64,000 nt of DNA from JBFJKD01 sp041601945 (GTDB lineage Bacteria > Pseudomonadota > Gammaproteobacteria > Pseudomonadales > Porticoccaceae). Of the stretch, positions 53,853-63,369 are shown piece after piece. Below the pieces are notes generated by a model. The model was given only the letters and a program-made list of their open reading frames with translations, was not told the DNA's origin and did no database searches. The stretch lies in assembly GCA_041601945.1 (NCBI GenBank), contig JBFIHG010000004.1:1-64000 (forward strand), read 5' to 3'. Numbering within the stretch: position 1 is the first letter of the stretch; the number at the start of each line of letters is the position of its first letter. Made by a program: the position numbers and the translations under genes.

Positions 53853-54488
53853 ATGGGTCTAACGACGATGGTGACGGCGGATCAGGCCTTGCCTGGCCGG
53901 TCAGTCAGTGTGCCGGTGCCGGAAAAGCACTTTGTTAATGGCAATCCTCTATGCGGACCATTCCCGGAAAATTTACACCGTGCGGTATTTGGTCTGGGTT
54001 GTTTCTGGGGTGCCGAACGTCGTTTTTGGCAACAGCCAGGTGTGTATAGCAGCGCCGCAGGTTATGCCGGTGGCTACACGCCTAATCCCACGTACGAGGA
54101 AGTGTGCAGTGGTCTTACCGGCCATACGGAGGTGGTTCTGGTGGTGTTTGACCCAGGGCAGACAAGCTACGCGGCGTTGCTGAAGGTTTTCTGGGAGTCC
54201 CACGAGCCGACTCAGGGTATGCGCCAGGGGGGAGATCGCGGCACGCAATACCGCTCGGCAATTTATTGTTACGGTGCGGATCAATTGCAGGCTGCACTGG
54301 CTGCACGGGAAGCGTACCAGAAGGAATTGACCAGGGCGGGGTTTGGACAAATAACAACGGAGATACGTGACGCGCCGACGTTTTACTACGCCGAACATTA
54401 TCACCAGCAATATCTCGCCAAAAATCCTTATGGATACTGCGGGCTGGGAGGTACTGGCGTGCAGTGTTCCACTACGATTGCCGTGTGA
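53853..54488 (+). CDS. msrA: Peptide-methionine (S)-S-oxide reductase
   Basis: Repairs oxidised methionine. The 211-residue protein has the nucleophile Cys50 in GLGCFWGAERRFW, the family segments YAGGYTPNPTYEEVCSGLTGHTE and WESHEPTQGMRQGGDRGTQYRS, and resolving cysteines in the C-terminal GYCGLGGTGVQC. GAGGAG six bases ahead supports ATG 53853. Length and N-terminal extension match E. coli MsrA. The end overlaps the DCC-family gene by four bases. Confidence 0.95.
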   Translation: MGLTTMVTADQALPGRSVSVPVPEKHFVNGNPLCGPFPENLHRAVFGLGCFWGAERRFWQQPGVYSSAAGYAGGYTPNPTYEEVCSGLTGHTEVVLVVFDPGQTSYAALLKVFWESHEPTQGMRQGGDRGTQYRSAIYCYGADQLQAALAAREAYQKELTRAGFGQITTEIRDAPTFYYAEHYHQQYLAKNPYGYCGLGGTGVQCSTTIAV

Positions 54489-54901
54489 CGGATCGAACTC
54501 GAGGCCGGGCATTACTGCTCTACGACAGGGAGTGCCCGCTGTGCGAATTATATTGTCGTCGAGTGCGGGTGAATGCCGCGACCGGTGGCTTGCTGTTAGT
54601 TGACGCTCGCACACCGAGCGAATTACTGGCGCAGGTTACCGCGGCTGGTCTGGATATCGACCAGGGTATGGTGCTTAAACTCGACGATCAGCTTTACTAC
54701 GGCGCGGACGCGATTGCCGCGCTGGCATTGATGAGCTCGCGTTTGGGATTTTTTAATCGCATTAATTACTGGATATTCCGCTCGCGAGCAGTATCCCGAT
54801 GCCTCTATCCGGTGCTGCGGTCGATGCGCAACCTGGTGCTAAAAATTTTACACAAACATAGGATTAATAATCTGGGTAAGGCTAATAATGATCGTTTTTG
54901 A
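54485..54901 (+). CDS. DCC family thiol-disulfide oxidoreductase-like protein (DUF393)
   Basis: A 138-residue protein with the family signature YDRECPLCELYCRR (Cys17, Cys20) and the later GADAIAALALMSSRLG and NYWIFRSRAVSRCLYP segments. These proteins have a thioredoxin-like fold, but few have been studied. GTG 54485 overlaps the msrA stop (GTGA); GTG 54464 further inside msrA is an alternative. Coupling to msrA suggests a redox-related role. Confidence 0.85.
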   Translation: MTDRTRGRALLLYDRECPLCELYCRRVRVNAATGGLLLVDARTPSELLAQVTAAGLDIDQGMVLKLDDQLYYGADAIAALALMSSRLGFFNRINYWIFRSRAVSRCLYPVLRSMRNLVLKILHKHRINNLGKANNDRF

Positions 54902-54957
54902 TGAGCGGTATAGCTCTTGAGTCGGTTGTTTGTAGTGCCGGGTAAGCGGGCGCGCTA

Positions 54958-56124
54958 GTGGAACACAGCGGCCAGATTTTACTCGCGCTGGGAGGCATTT
55001 TTATGCTGAGCCTGGTGACCGACCTAATTGGCAGACGAACGTTTCTACCGCGGGTGACTTTACTATTGATCGTCGGTATGGCCGTTGGTCCGCACGCTTT
55101 TAACTTGATCCCCAATGTATTGCTGAAGCATTTCGATCTAGTGGCCGACGTGGCATTGTTGATGATCGGGTTTTTGCTGGGTGGCAAATTGACACGCGGG
55201 GCGCTACGGGAGAACGGGACCGCTGTATTCTGGGTGTCGCTTTGCGCCGCGCTAGGCGCGGCGCTGTTGGTAAGCCTGGCATTGTGGGTAATGGGCATGG
55301 CACCGGGTGTCGCCCTGTTGCTGGGTTGTATTGCCGCCGCTACTGATCCCATGGCAACGGTGGATACAGCTATGGAGATAGAGTGCCGGGGACCATTTAC
55401 GAAATTGTTGTTGTCCATAGTGGCGCTGGATGACGCCTGGGCGTTAATGCTTTTTAGCGTCGGGCTGACGCTGGTTGCGACGCTACACGGTAGTGAGACA
55501 TCGGAAATTTTATTATGGGAGGCGGGCGCCGATATTTTTGGCGCGCTACTACTTGGCATTATTATCGGTTTGCCAGGCGCCTGGCTGACAGGGCGCATTC
55601 GCAAAGGTCAGCCGATGTTAACCGAAGCACTGGCGCTGGTATTTATTTGTGGCGGACTGGCGCTATGGTTCGACCTGTCTTTTCTTTTGGCGGCCATGGC
55701 GATGGGCATGACCGTGACCAATTTTGCCAAACATCACGATTATCCGTTTCACGCGATTGAGGATATTGAATGGCCATTTCTGGTAATTTTTTTTATTCTC
55801 GCGGGGGCAAGCTTTGAATTCGCTGCGGTATTGACGTTGGGTGGAATTAGTATTGTGTATATCGTTGCACGTAGTTTTGGTAAATGGTGGGGCGGCTGGC
55901 TAGGAGCGCACGCAGCGCACACAGACAGCGTTACCCGTCGCTGGATTGGAGCGGCCCTCTTACCTCAGGCGGGAGCGGCGATGGGTATGGCGTTGGTGGC
56001 CGCCAGTGCATTGCCAGAATATTCCACCTTAGTGATGACGGTGGTAATCAGCACTAGCGTCTTATTTGAGCTGGCGGGACCGATTGTGACACGCATCGCG
56101 CTGCAAAAAGCGGATTGCGATTGA
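54958..56124 (+). CDS. Cation:proton antiporter, CPA2-type
   Basis: A 388-residue membrane protein with about 12 spans. The ion-binding region is CIAAATDPMATVDTAMEIE, followed by LLSIVALDDAWALMLFS, the paired acidic motif of Na+/H+ exchangers; the late LLPQAGAAMGMALV also fits. There is no C-terminal TrkA-N domain, so it is a short form. The start is GTG 54958 with no strong ribosome site. It is convergent with the TpsB gene, 62 bases away. Confidence 0.87.
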   Translation: MEHSGQILLALGGIFMLSLVTDLIGRRTFLPRVTLLLIVGMAVGPHAFNLIPNVLLKHFDLVADVALLMIGFLLGGKLTRGALRENGTAVFWVSLCAALGAALLVSLALWVMGMAPGVALLLGCIAAATDPMATVDTAMEIECRGPFTKLLLSIVALDDAWALMLFSVGLTLVATLHGSETSEILLWEAGADIFGALLLGIIIGLPGAWLTGRIRKGQPMLTEALALVFICGGLALWFDLSFLLAAMAMGMTVTNFAKHHDYPFHAIEDIEWPFLVIFFILAGASFEFAAVLTLGGISIVYIVARSFGKWWGGWLGAHAAHTDSVTRRWIGAALLPQAGAAMGMALVAASALPEYSTLVMTVVISTSVLFELAGPIVTRIALQKADCD

Positions 56125-56159
56125 CCCATGGTGGAGTGGTGAACAGGATACAGTCGTTG

Positions 56160-56182
56160 ATTTGCGATTGGCCACCGCAAAT
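56160..56182. terminator. Weak hairpin between the convergent antiporter and TpsB genes
   Basis: ATTTGCG (56160-56166) and CGCAAAT (56176-56182) pair around a 9-base loop in the convergent gap. No T-run follows on either strand, so intrinsic termination is only a possibility. Confidence 0.25.
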
Positions 56183-56186
56183 TTAA

Positions 56187-57848
56187 CTAAAAACGAAATT
56201 TAATCGAGGCAAAAATTCTGCTCCGATCACCGTGCTCCCCTTCCTGGAAAACGGAACGGGTAAATGGTTGAGCGATTTCCAGCGAACCGCTAATATGTTT
56301 TGCCGAAGCAGTAATACCAAGTCCGCCGGATGCCGCCGAATCGTTTTCGTGCGTAGCGATATTCCACAACCGCCCGATATCATAATAGCTGTACACCCAG
56401 GCTTTGGTGCCCGGCAAGAACGTTTGTTCGAGCTGGTACTTGAGTTCGGCGCGCCCCGCAACGCCGTGGTCGCCAATCAACTCTGCGGGGTCGTAGGCGC
56501 CACCCATGGATTTACCACCAAACGCGAATCGTTGTGATGGTGGCAGACTACGGGAGGCGTATTGACCATTTATTTTCAACAGTAGTGACCATTTGGCGGT
56601 CAAGGTTTTACGATGGCTTGCCGCGAGTTCCAGGACGGTAAATTTTTCGTGGCCCACGGAAACCTCACCGTCGGCGGTGTTTAGCAGCGTTCTGTTTAAG
56701 CCGGATAAGCCCTGGGTAATATCCATGCTATAGCGGCTGTAAGTGTTGCCCGGATCTAGCAGTACGTAATCGAGCCCCAAAATCAGGCTGTATATTTCGT
56801 CATAGGTTAACTGGCTGCCAGCCACTTCGGCTTTGGAGCGATAATGATTAAGTTTTCCATCGAGGTACAAAGATTGTCTGCTGGTACGTAACAGCGGGTA
56901 CGCAAGGCCTGCGCTGTTACTGGTATTGCGTACTTCGATATTCAATGGTGACAGAAATGCGCCGGGTTCCGCTTCGGTATAGGAACTGTCTACGTTGAGC
57001 CTAAGTCCACGTGCGCCAAGCGGCCAGCTGGTGTTGAGTGCGTAATACCCCAGCTCATTATCGTTAATGGTTTCCAGAATTTTTAATTTGATGCTTTCAA
57101 ACAAACCCAGCGCGGAAAAACTACTTAGGGTTGCTAGCCCCTGATTCTCGCCCAGAATTTTGCTGCCCCGGTTGTCGAATTCCAGGTCGCCGCTCCAGTG
57201 TGTTTGACGCACATCAACCACCAGTTCGAATTTGTCGGCGGAGCCTGCGATACGCTGTATGCGGGTATATGCGGCAATGCCAGGCAGGTCATTAAGTAAT
57301 AGTCTGGCGGTTTCCAGTGCATCGCTATCTATCGGTTGGTCCAGGGTAAGGGTGTTCAGAAAAGATTCGAGATAACGCCGGTCCCCGTGTACTTCACCGG
57401 TTACCCGCACCCGATTGATCACGCCTTCAATCACGTCGACAAACGCGATGCCGTTGCGAATTTTCTGAGCGGGTAGTATGGCGCGGGCCGCCGTATAACC
57501 ACCTTGGTGATAATGGGCGGTTATCTGTTCTGCAACCGTGCGCAGCGCTTCAATGTCTATAGGGTGCCCGAGCTGCTGTTCATACAGAGGCAGGAATTCG
57601 ATGGGATCGAACAGGCTAAGGCCGCGAATTGCCACGCCAGCTAAACGTACACTTTTTGAATCAGGTCTGATGTCAGTCGGTGTCTCCACCGGGTCTGACT
57701 CGTTATCGTCGTTGATTAACGACCCAAAGCGCTTTTCAATTTGCGTTTCATCAAGCGCGGTGTCAATTTCTGCGGCGCGCGCGGCGGTGGCTCCAAGGGT
57801 GATCGAGAGCAGGCCGGCGAAGGCGAAAAGCGTTGGTTTCAATGGCAT
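56187..57848 (-). CDS. TpsB-type outer membrane transporter (ShlB/FhaC family)
   Basis: A two-partner-secretion transporter that would export a large exoprotein across the outer membrane. The 553-residue protein has a signal peptide (cleavage after ARA, about residue 26), POTRA domains (about 65-215, with VRLAGVAIRGLSLFDP, YHQGGYTAARAILPAQ and IEGVINRVRVTGE), and a 16-strand barrel ending in IFASIKFRF with the C-terminal Phe. In the L6 loop, family members usually read R-G-Y-D-P; here the sequence is GGAYDPAEL (about 443-451), so the conserved Arg is missing. No TpsA exoprotein gene is in the window. It is divergent from the FecR-domain gene. Confidence 0.85.
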   Translation of the reverse strand: MPLKPTLFAFAGLLSITLGATAARAAEIDTALDETQIEKRFGSLINDDNESDPVETPTDIRPDSKSVRLAGVAIRGLSLFDPIEFLPLYEQQLGHPIDIEALRTVAEQITAHYHQGGYTAARAILPAQKIRNGIAFVDVIEGVINRVRVTGEVHGDRRYLESFLNTLTLDQPIDSDALETARLLLNDLPGIAAYTRIQRIAGSADKFELVVDVRQTHWSGDLEFDNRGSKILGENQGLATLSSFSALGLFESIKLKILETINDNELGYYALNTSWPLGARGLRLNVDSSYTEAEPGAFLSPLNIEVRNTSNSAGLAYPLLRTSRQSLYLDGKLNHYRSKAEVAGSQLTYDEIYSLILGLDYVLLDPGNTYSRYSMDITQGLSGLNRTLLNTADGEVSVGHEKFTVLELAASHRKTLTAKWSLLLKINGQYASRSLPPSQRFAFGGKSMGGAYDPAELIGDHGVAGRAELKYQLEQTFLPGTKAWVYSYYDIGRLWNIATHENDSAASGGLGITASAKHISGSLEIAQPFTRSVFQEGEHGDRSRIFASIKFRF

Positions 57849-57888
57849 TAATTGGGTACTATGCGACGATTAATGTTATTTGGAATAC

Positions 57889-57926
57889 TTGGTCAATTGT
57901 AACAATAGTTACATACCCTTGACCAA
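57889..57926. promoter_or_regulatory. Nested palindromes between divergent TpsB and FecR genes
   Basis: An outer inverted repeat TTGGTCAA (57889-57896) / TTGACCAA (57919-57926) encloses an inner perfect one, TGTAAC-AATA-GTTACA (57898-57913). Both lie midway between the two divergent start codons, where an operator for a dimeric regulator would be expected. No regulator gene is adjacent. Confidence 0.6.
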
Positions 57927-57991
57927 TTGGGATGGCGTTGTCAATTTAACGGTGGGCGCCAGGCGTAGACCCGAAGTCGAAAGGACAGATT

Positions 57992-58882
57992 ATGCTGAAA
58001 AAACTACTATTCCTTGTGGGACTCCTTGGGCTTCTGGTTGGGTTCAGTTCGACTCAGGCGGCAGATGCACGACTGGAAAATCAGTGGCTGGTAGCGGAAT
58101 CAAACGGCGTGGTGTCCTACAAAACGGCCGGCATGGCCCAGTGGAGTACGGTTAACAACGGTGTAGTGTTTATGGCACCCTTCCACCTGAAGACTGCCGA
58201 ACACTCCCACGCATTGCTGCAACACCGTAATGACAGTACCAGAGTGGGGCCAAATTCGTTGATAGAATTTGTAGCTGAAGAAATACAGCCCGCCGGGCTG
58301 TTCACACGGATAGTGCAAACCCTGGGCAATGTCTTGTTTAAAATTGAAAGTGGTCAATCCCGTAAGGTGCAGGTGGAAACGCCTTACCTGGTGTCGGTGG
58401 TAAAAGGTACTACCTTTTCCGTGCAGGTCACCGAGAACTGGGCAGTGATTAATCTCGTGGAAGGGTTGCTCGAAGTCTCAGCCGTGGGCGTTGCGGATCA
58501 GGTGCTTCTCAAGACCGGCCAGCTGGCGTTGATCGCGGCAGGAGCGAAACGTATAACCGTAATTGATCCCGCTGCGGACGCCGCTGAAGGGGACGGTGAC
58601 GGTGGAGCAGGTGCGGTAACAACGCCGTCGCCGGCTGCCGCAGTAACATCGGTGGTGGGCGCCGCGGTTGATGCGGTCGTGGCAGGACCGGAGGTGCCGG
58701 AATTAATTCCGGAGGAAGTTGTAATTATCCCTCCATTAACCGACGATCCGGTGGTAATAGTGGAAGACCCGCCAATAATAGAAGATCCGCCGATAATCGA
58801 TGACCCACCCGAAGATCCCCCATCGGGCTGTGATAGCTCAGGCCCAGGTAATTCCGGATGCGCTCCGGGACAAAATAAGTAG
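57992..58882 (+). CDS. Secreted FecR-domain protein with proline-rich tail
   Basis: A 296-residue protein with signal peptide (LLFLVGLLGLLVGFSSTQA, cleavage before ADARL) and no anti-sigma N-terminus. A FecR-type domain covers about residues 60-165 (LLQHRNDSTRVGPNSLIEF, then LGNVLFKIESGQSRKVQVE, VSVVKGTTFSVQV). The last 60 residues repeat acidic Asp-Pro-Pro units and end with two isolated cysteines in a Gly/Ser/Asn-rich tail. Such periplasmic FecR proteins often stand next to CHASE2 signalling proteins, as here (29 bases to the next gene). It probably passes an envelope state to the CHASE2 protein; this is inference. Confidence 0.85.
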   Translation: MLKKLLFLVGLLGLLVGFSSTQAADARLENQWLVAESNGVVSYKTAGMAQWSTVNNGVVFMAPFHLKTAEHSHALLQHRNDSTRVGPNSLIEFVAEEIQPAGLFTRIVQTLGNVLFKIESGQSRKVQVETPYLVSVVKGTTFSVQVTENWAVINLVEGLLEVSAVGVADQVLLKTGQLALIAAGAKRITVIDPAADAAEGDGDGGAGAVTTPSPAAAVTSVVGAAVDAVVAGPEVPELIPEEVVIIPPLTDDPVVIVEDPPIIEDPPIIDDPPEDPPSGCDSSGPGNSGCAPGQNK

Positions 58883-58911
58883 GCTGTTGTTAGAGCGCTG
58901 TGGGGTGACGC

Positions 58912-61671
58912 TTGGGTGAAATCACAATTGAGAAAGCATCGTTTGCCAGGAAATGGCTAGCGGCGCTTTCGGGCTTCGCGCTTACGCTCATTCTGTATTT
59001 ATCAGGTGCGCTACAGAATCTCGATAACTCGATTACCGCTCTCAATTTTAAATTATCCCGCCACGTTGTTGATGCTGGCGTGGTGTTGGTGGAAATTGAT
59101 TCGTACAGTATCAAACAGTTGGAATTATGGCCCTGGCCCCGTAGTTATCACGCGCGTGTTCTGAAAAAATTAAGAGCAGCTGACGCTAATAAAGTCTTTT
59201 TCGACGTCGATTTTAGTGCGCCTAGTGAGCCTCGCGAAGACGCCGTGTTGGCCCGTACTCTGACGACGTTTAGTCCGGGACAGGTAATGCTGCCAGCCTT
59301 CCTGCAGTACACCAGCAGTCAGGCCAATCGCAAATTGTCGCTGATTGAGCCACTGCCCTTGTTTGCCGATCATGTGACGCCCGTATCGGTTAATCTGAAA
59401 CCCGATCCGGATGGGCTGGTGCGGCGTATAAAACTGTTTAACCGGTTTGCCGATATCGACTTGTATACCGCACCAGCTTTGTTTCACGGCAGTAATATTT
59501 ACGATTCCGATACGCTATTACTGGATTTCAGCATTGATCCGGCCTCGTTTTCCCATATTTCCTATGCGGATGTATATTCCGGGAATTTCCCGGACGGTAT
59601 GTTCGCCGACAAATATGTCATTGTCGGTGCCACAGCCCTTGAGTTGAGCGATCAAATTCCGGTGCCTGTTTACCAGTCCTTGCCTGGACCGGTGGTTCAG
59701 GCGCTGGCTTATCAAACGTTGAGCGCTGGAAAATTAAAACACGTTGGAAAGCCTCTCGTAGTACTACTTATTGCAGTGATGCAGCTGTGCATCATGTTCC
59801 TGCTGATGAAAATTTCCTGGCGCACTGGCCTGGCGATTGCCGTGTTGGTGACTGTCGGTTGGTTTTTACTTGCGCAGCAGTTCCTGGCGCGAGGCTTTTT
59901 ACTGGATATCGCGCCACTGATGATTTTTCCCTGGCTTAGCTTTGTATTTATGCAGCTGGCTCGAATTGATCAACAGGCATTGCGGCTTTTTCGTCAACGG
60001 ATGAGGCTGGTGCGCCAGGAAGCATTAATGGCTACGGTGGTGGAAAACACTGGCGACGGCATTTTAACCCTGGATGAAGCAGGTGTTATAAAATCTATCA
60101 ACCCCGCCGCTTTGGAAATGTTTGGCTGTACGGGGCAGTCGCGAGTCAATAAATCTATTTCTACTCTTATTCCTAGCCTGATGAATAACGGCATATTCGC
60201 GGTGCGCTATGCCAGTGCGGGTTTGTGCGAAGATCAGGGCCGACATTTATCCGACGAATTATTTCCCATCGAATTTTCAGTCAACACTTTGCAGCTTGCC
60301 GATCAAAAACTATACACCGTGTTTGTACGCGATGTCACCGAGCGGAAGGCGCGTCAGATGGAGTTAAGTTTTCAGGCGACCCATGATTCTCTTACTGGGT
60401 TGTTTAATCGTGCAGCGTTGAAGGGCAGGTTGCAAAAAACGGTTCAGGACTACCAAAAATGTCAACGCCCGGCCGCATTACTGTTTGTTGATCTGGATCG
60501 CTTTAAGGAAATTAACGATACCCTGGGTCACGGTGCGGGCGACAAAATTTTGCATGAACTGGGTGAGCGCCTGGCCACATTGCAAAACGACAATGTTTTT
60601 GTCGCTCGTATTGGTGGCGATGAATTTGGCGTGCTGCTGACCGGTGCCGATGAGGCTCAGGATGCTGAGCGCATGGTGAAAGCGCTGTTAACGTTGATTG
60701 AAAAACCGTTTGTAGCCGAGACCATGTCGCTGCAGGTTCAGGCATCTATCGGGATCGCTCATTTGCCTGAGCATACCCAGATAGATGAAGAGTTGATGAT
60801 GTTTGCGGATGTGGCCATGTATCAGGCCAAGGTTAATCATCTGGAGTATGTGGTGTACGACGCCAGCGTCGACAGTAATACCCTGCGCAATCTGGCGATC
60901 AGTAGTCAACTAAACCTCGCCGTTGACGACGAACAATTTATTCTTTTTTATCAACCCAAGGTGGATATAAATACCAACGAAGTGGTGTGCCTCGAGGCTC
61001 TGGTGCGCTGGGTGCATCCAACATTAGGGACTGTTGCGCCAGATGATTTTATCAATGTTGCCGAACGCTCAGGTATGATCAAGCCGTTAACCCTCTACAC
61101 CTTAAAAACCGCCATGAGTCGCTGTCGGCGCCTACGCGCTCAGGGGCACAATATATCGATGGCGGTGAACTTGTCTGCGTTTTTACTGCAGGATATGAGT
61201 CTGGTGGAGGACCTCAAAAGCTTTCTGGCCGAGGATTCGATTGATCCCGCCTGGCTGGAGCTGGAGATTACTGAAAGTGCTATTGTGAATAATCCTGAAC
61301 GGGCATTCGAAATACTAAAACAAATCCGTGCGCTGGACATCCGTCTTTCGATCGACGATTTTGGCACCGGATATGCCTCTCTATCGTACCTCAAACAGTT
61401 GCCTGTGCAAGAGTTAAAGATTGACAAGCTGTTCATCCAGGAGCTGTTGGATAATAAAAGTGATCAAATAATCGTCCGCTCCACCGTGGAGTTGTCCCAC
61501 AGCCTTGGACTAAAAGTCGTTGCAGAAGGCGTAGAATCCCGTGAAATATATAATTATTTGCGCGACGCAGGCTGTGATATTGCACAGGGTTACTGGATTA
61601 GCCCACCACTTCCCTCCGCGAAGCTGGAGGCGTGGCTTGAACAGTGGCAAGCAACAGCTGCGGTAGGTTGA
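58912..61671 (+). CDS. CHASE2-PAS-GGDEF-EAL cyclic di-GMP signalling protein
   Basis: A 919-residue inner-membrane sensor that should make and/or break down c-di-GMP. Layout: span (about 14-32); CHASE2 extracytoplasmic domain (about 40-280, ending with DKYVIVGATALEL); three spans (about 281-360); PAS (about 375-480); GGDEF domain with intact IGGDEFGVLL (about 566); and EAL domain with LEALVRW (about 692), ELEITES, DDFGTGYASLSYLKQLP and VVAEGVES. Both catalytic signatures are complete. A TTG at 58912 is the likely start; the ribosome site is poor. It follows the FecR-domain gene by 29 bases and is convergent with the ABC genes. Confidence 0.9.
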   Translation: MGEITIEKASFARKWLAALSGFALTLILYLSGALQNLDNSITALNFKLSRHVVDAGVVLVEIDSYSIKQLELWPWPRSYHARVLKKLRAADANKVFFDVDFSAPSEPREDAVLARTLTTFSPGQVMLPAFLQYTSSQANRKLSLIEPLPLFADHVTPVSVNLKPDPDGLVRRIKLFNRFADIDLYTAPALFHGSNIYDSDTLLLDFSIDPASFSHISYADVYSGNFPDGMFADKYVIVGATALELSDQIPVPVYQSLPGPVVQALAYQTLSAGKLKHVGKPLVVLLIAVMQLCIMFLLMKISWRTGLAIAVLVTVGWFLLAQQFLARGFLLDIAPLMIFPWLSFVFMQLARIDQQALRLFRQRMRLVRQEALMATVVENTGDGILTLDEAGVIKSINPAALEMFGCTGQSRVNKSISTLIPSLMNNGIFAVRYASAGLCEDQGRHLSDELFPIEFSVNTLQLADQKLYTVFVRDVTERKARQMELSFQATHDSLTGLFNRAALKGRLQKTVQDYQKCQRPAALLFVDLDRFKEINDTLGHGAGDKILHELGERLATLQNDNVFVARIGGDEFGVLLTGADEAQDAERMVKALLTLIEKPFVAETMSLQVQASIGIAHLPEHTQIDEELMMFADVAMYQAKVNHLEYVVYDASVDSNTLRNLAISSQLNLAVDDEQFILFYQPKVDINTNEVVCLEALVRWVHPTLGTVAPDDFINVAERSGMIKPLTLYTLKTAMSRCRRLRAQGHNISMAVNLSAFLLQDMSLVEDLKSFLAEDSIDPAWLELEITESAIVNNPERAFEILKQIRALDIRLSIDDFGTGYASLSYLKQLPVQELKIDKLFIQELLDNKSDQIIVRSTVELSHSLGLKVVAEGVESREIYNYLRDAGCDIAQGYWISPPLPSAKLEAWLEQWQATAAVG

Positions 61672-61725
61672 CCTTTTTATTCTCGCGTACCCTGCGCAAT
61701 TTCCCAGGTACTGTTTGCAGTGCTG

Positions 61726-63360
61726 TTATGGCGTATGTTGGCCAGGCGCAGAGTTCGAAAGCGGGACCGCCGCCAATAATTGCTGTGTGTAGGGCTGTTG
61801 GGGATGCGCCCAGAGGGTTTCGGTTTTCTCGCTTTCAATAATTTTGCCGCGGTGCATCACCATCACCCGATCGGCGATGTAGCGCACCACAGACAGATCG
61901 TGGGAGATAAACAGCATGGTTAGATTATGGCGCGCCACCAGGTCGAGTAACAGATCGAGAATTTGCGCCTGAATGGTGACGTCCAGAGCCGATACCGGTT
62001 CGTCCGCCAGCACAAATTCGGGCCGCGTGGCAATGGCGCGACCGATGGCGATACGCTGGCGCTGCCCACCGGAAAATTCATGGGGATATTTGCGCACGTA
62101 GGCGCGGGCCAGGCCGACTTCGTCCATCAAGGTGTGTACCAATTTTTCTACGTTATTGCGATCCGCAAGGCGGTGGAATAACAGGGGTTCGGCGAGGGCA
62201 TCAAATACAGTCATGCGCGGATTGAGGGATGCGTAGGGGTCCTGAAAAATCATCTGCATGCGTCTTCGCAGCGGCCGCATGGCTTTGGTGCTGAGGCCGC
62301 ATAACTGCTGCCCCCCAAATGTTACGGACCCGCTGTGTATCGGAATCAACTGTAGTATTGAGCGACCCAGAGTGGATTTGCCGGATCCGGATTCTCCTAC
62401 CAGCCCAAGAATTTCCCCTTTGTGGAGTGTCAGGGAAACCTTGTCGACCGCGGTTACAAAACGCGCCGCTTTGGTTTCTAGCAAGGGTGTGCTGTAGTCC
62501 CGAAAGCGTGTGGTCAGGTCTGTGACTTCAAGTAATGGTGGGGGCCCCGGTGGTGGATCCACCGGATTTTGTTTGGCACCGCTACGAATGGATGCCAGCA
62601 GCTTGCGGGTATAAGGGTGTTGGGCGTCCGTAAAGATGGCGTTGGTGGCACCGGTTTCAACAACCTTGCCCTGGTGCATCACCGCGATACGATCGGCGAC
62701 ACCGGCTACTACCGCGAGGTCGTGACTAATCAGGATTACGGCGATATTACGCCGTTGCTGTAGCTCCTTGATCAGGTGCAGTATCTGCGCCTGCACGGTG
62801 ACATCGAGGGCGGTAGTGGGTTCGTCCGCAATCAGCAGTTTTGGCTCGGCGATTAACGCCATGGCGATCATGACCCGTTGGCGCATACCGCCAGAAAACT
62901 CGTGAGGATAACTTTCGAAACGGCGCGATGCGTCCTTGATGCCTACTTCGACGAGGAGGGCGAGCGCCTGTTCGCGGGCCGCGGGTCGATCGAGCTGCCG
63001 ATGGTAAATCAATGGTTCCATCAACTGCTCGCCAATGGTCAGGAACGGATTCAGGCAGGACATGGGATCCTGAAAAATGATTGCGATGTCGTTGCCGCGA
63101 ATATGGCGCAGTGCTGGTACAGGGCATTGCAACAAATCCACGCCGTCAAACTGAGCGGTGCCACTTTCGATACGGCCGGGTGGTTCCGGTATCAGGCGCA
63201 ACAGGCTGTAACAGGCAACCGATTTGCCCGATCCGGACTCGCCGACGATCGCCAACGTCTCGCCCCGATCGACTGCGAAGTTCATATCGTCAACCGCGGT
63301 GACTACCCCGTTGCGGGTATGAAAACGCACGGTTAAATGTTGGACGTCGAGTAAACTCAT
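61726..63360 (-). CDS. Peptide-type ABC transporter, fused double ATP-binding protein
   Basis: A 544-residue protein with two complete ABC ATPase domains in one chain, like E. coli YejF or a DppD-DppF fusion. First domain: Walker A GESGSGKS (40-47), signature FSGGMRQR, Walker B LLIADEPTTALD. Second domain: GESGSGKSTLG, FSGGQRQR and VLADEPVSALD. Each is followed by the oligopeptide-ATPase C-terminal zone (HPYTRKLLAS and QPYTQQLLAA). It would power import of peptides or similar solutes through the permeases encoded upstream, of which one is partly seen here, 9 bases away. Confidence 0.93.
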   Translation of the reverse strand: MSLLDVQHLTVRFHTRNGVVTAVDDMNFAVDRGETLAIVGESGSGKSVACYSLLRLIPEPPGRIESGTAQFDGVDLLQCPVPALRHIRGNDIAIIFQDPMSCLNPFLTIGEQLMEPLIYHRQLDRPAAREQALALLVEVGIKDASRRFESYPHEFSGGMRQRVMIAMALIAEPKLLIADEPTTALDVTVQAQILHLIKELQQRRNIAVILISHDLAVVAGVADRIAVMHQGKVVETGATNAIFTDAQHPYTRKLLASIRSGAKQNPVDPPPGPPPLLEVTDLTTRFRDYSTPLLETKAARFVTAVDKVSLTLHKGEILGLVGESGSGKSTLGRSILQLIPIHSGSVTFGGQQLCGLSTKAMRPLRRRMQMIFQDPYASLNPRMTVFDALAEPLLFHRLADRNNVEKLVHTLMDEVGLARAYVRKYPHEFSGGQRQRIAIGRAIATRPEFVLADEPVSALDVTIQAQILDLLLDLVARHNLTMLFISHDLSVVRYIADRVMVMHRGKIIESEKTETLWAHPQQPYTQQLLAAVPLSNSAPGQHTP

Positions 63361-63369
63361 GGCGATTAT

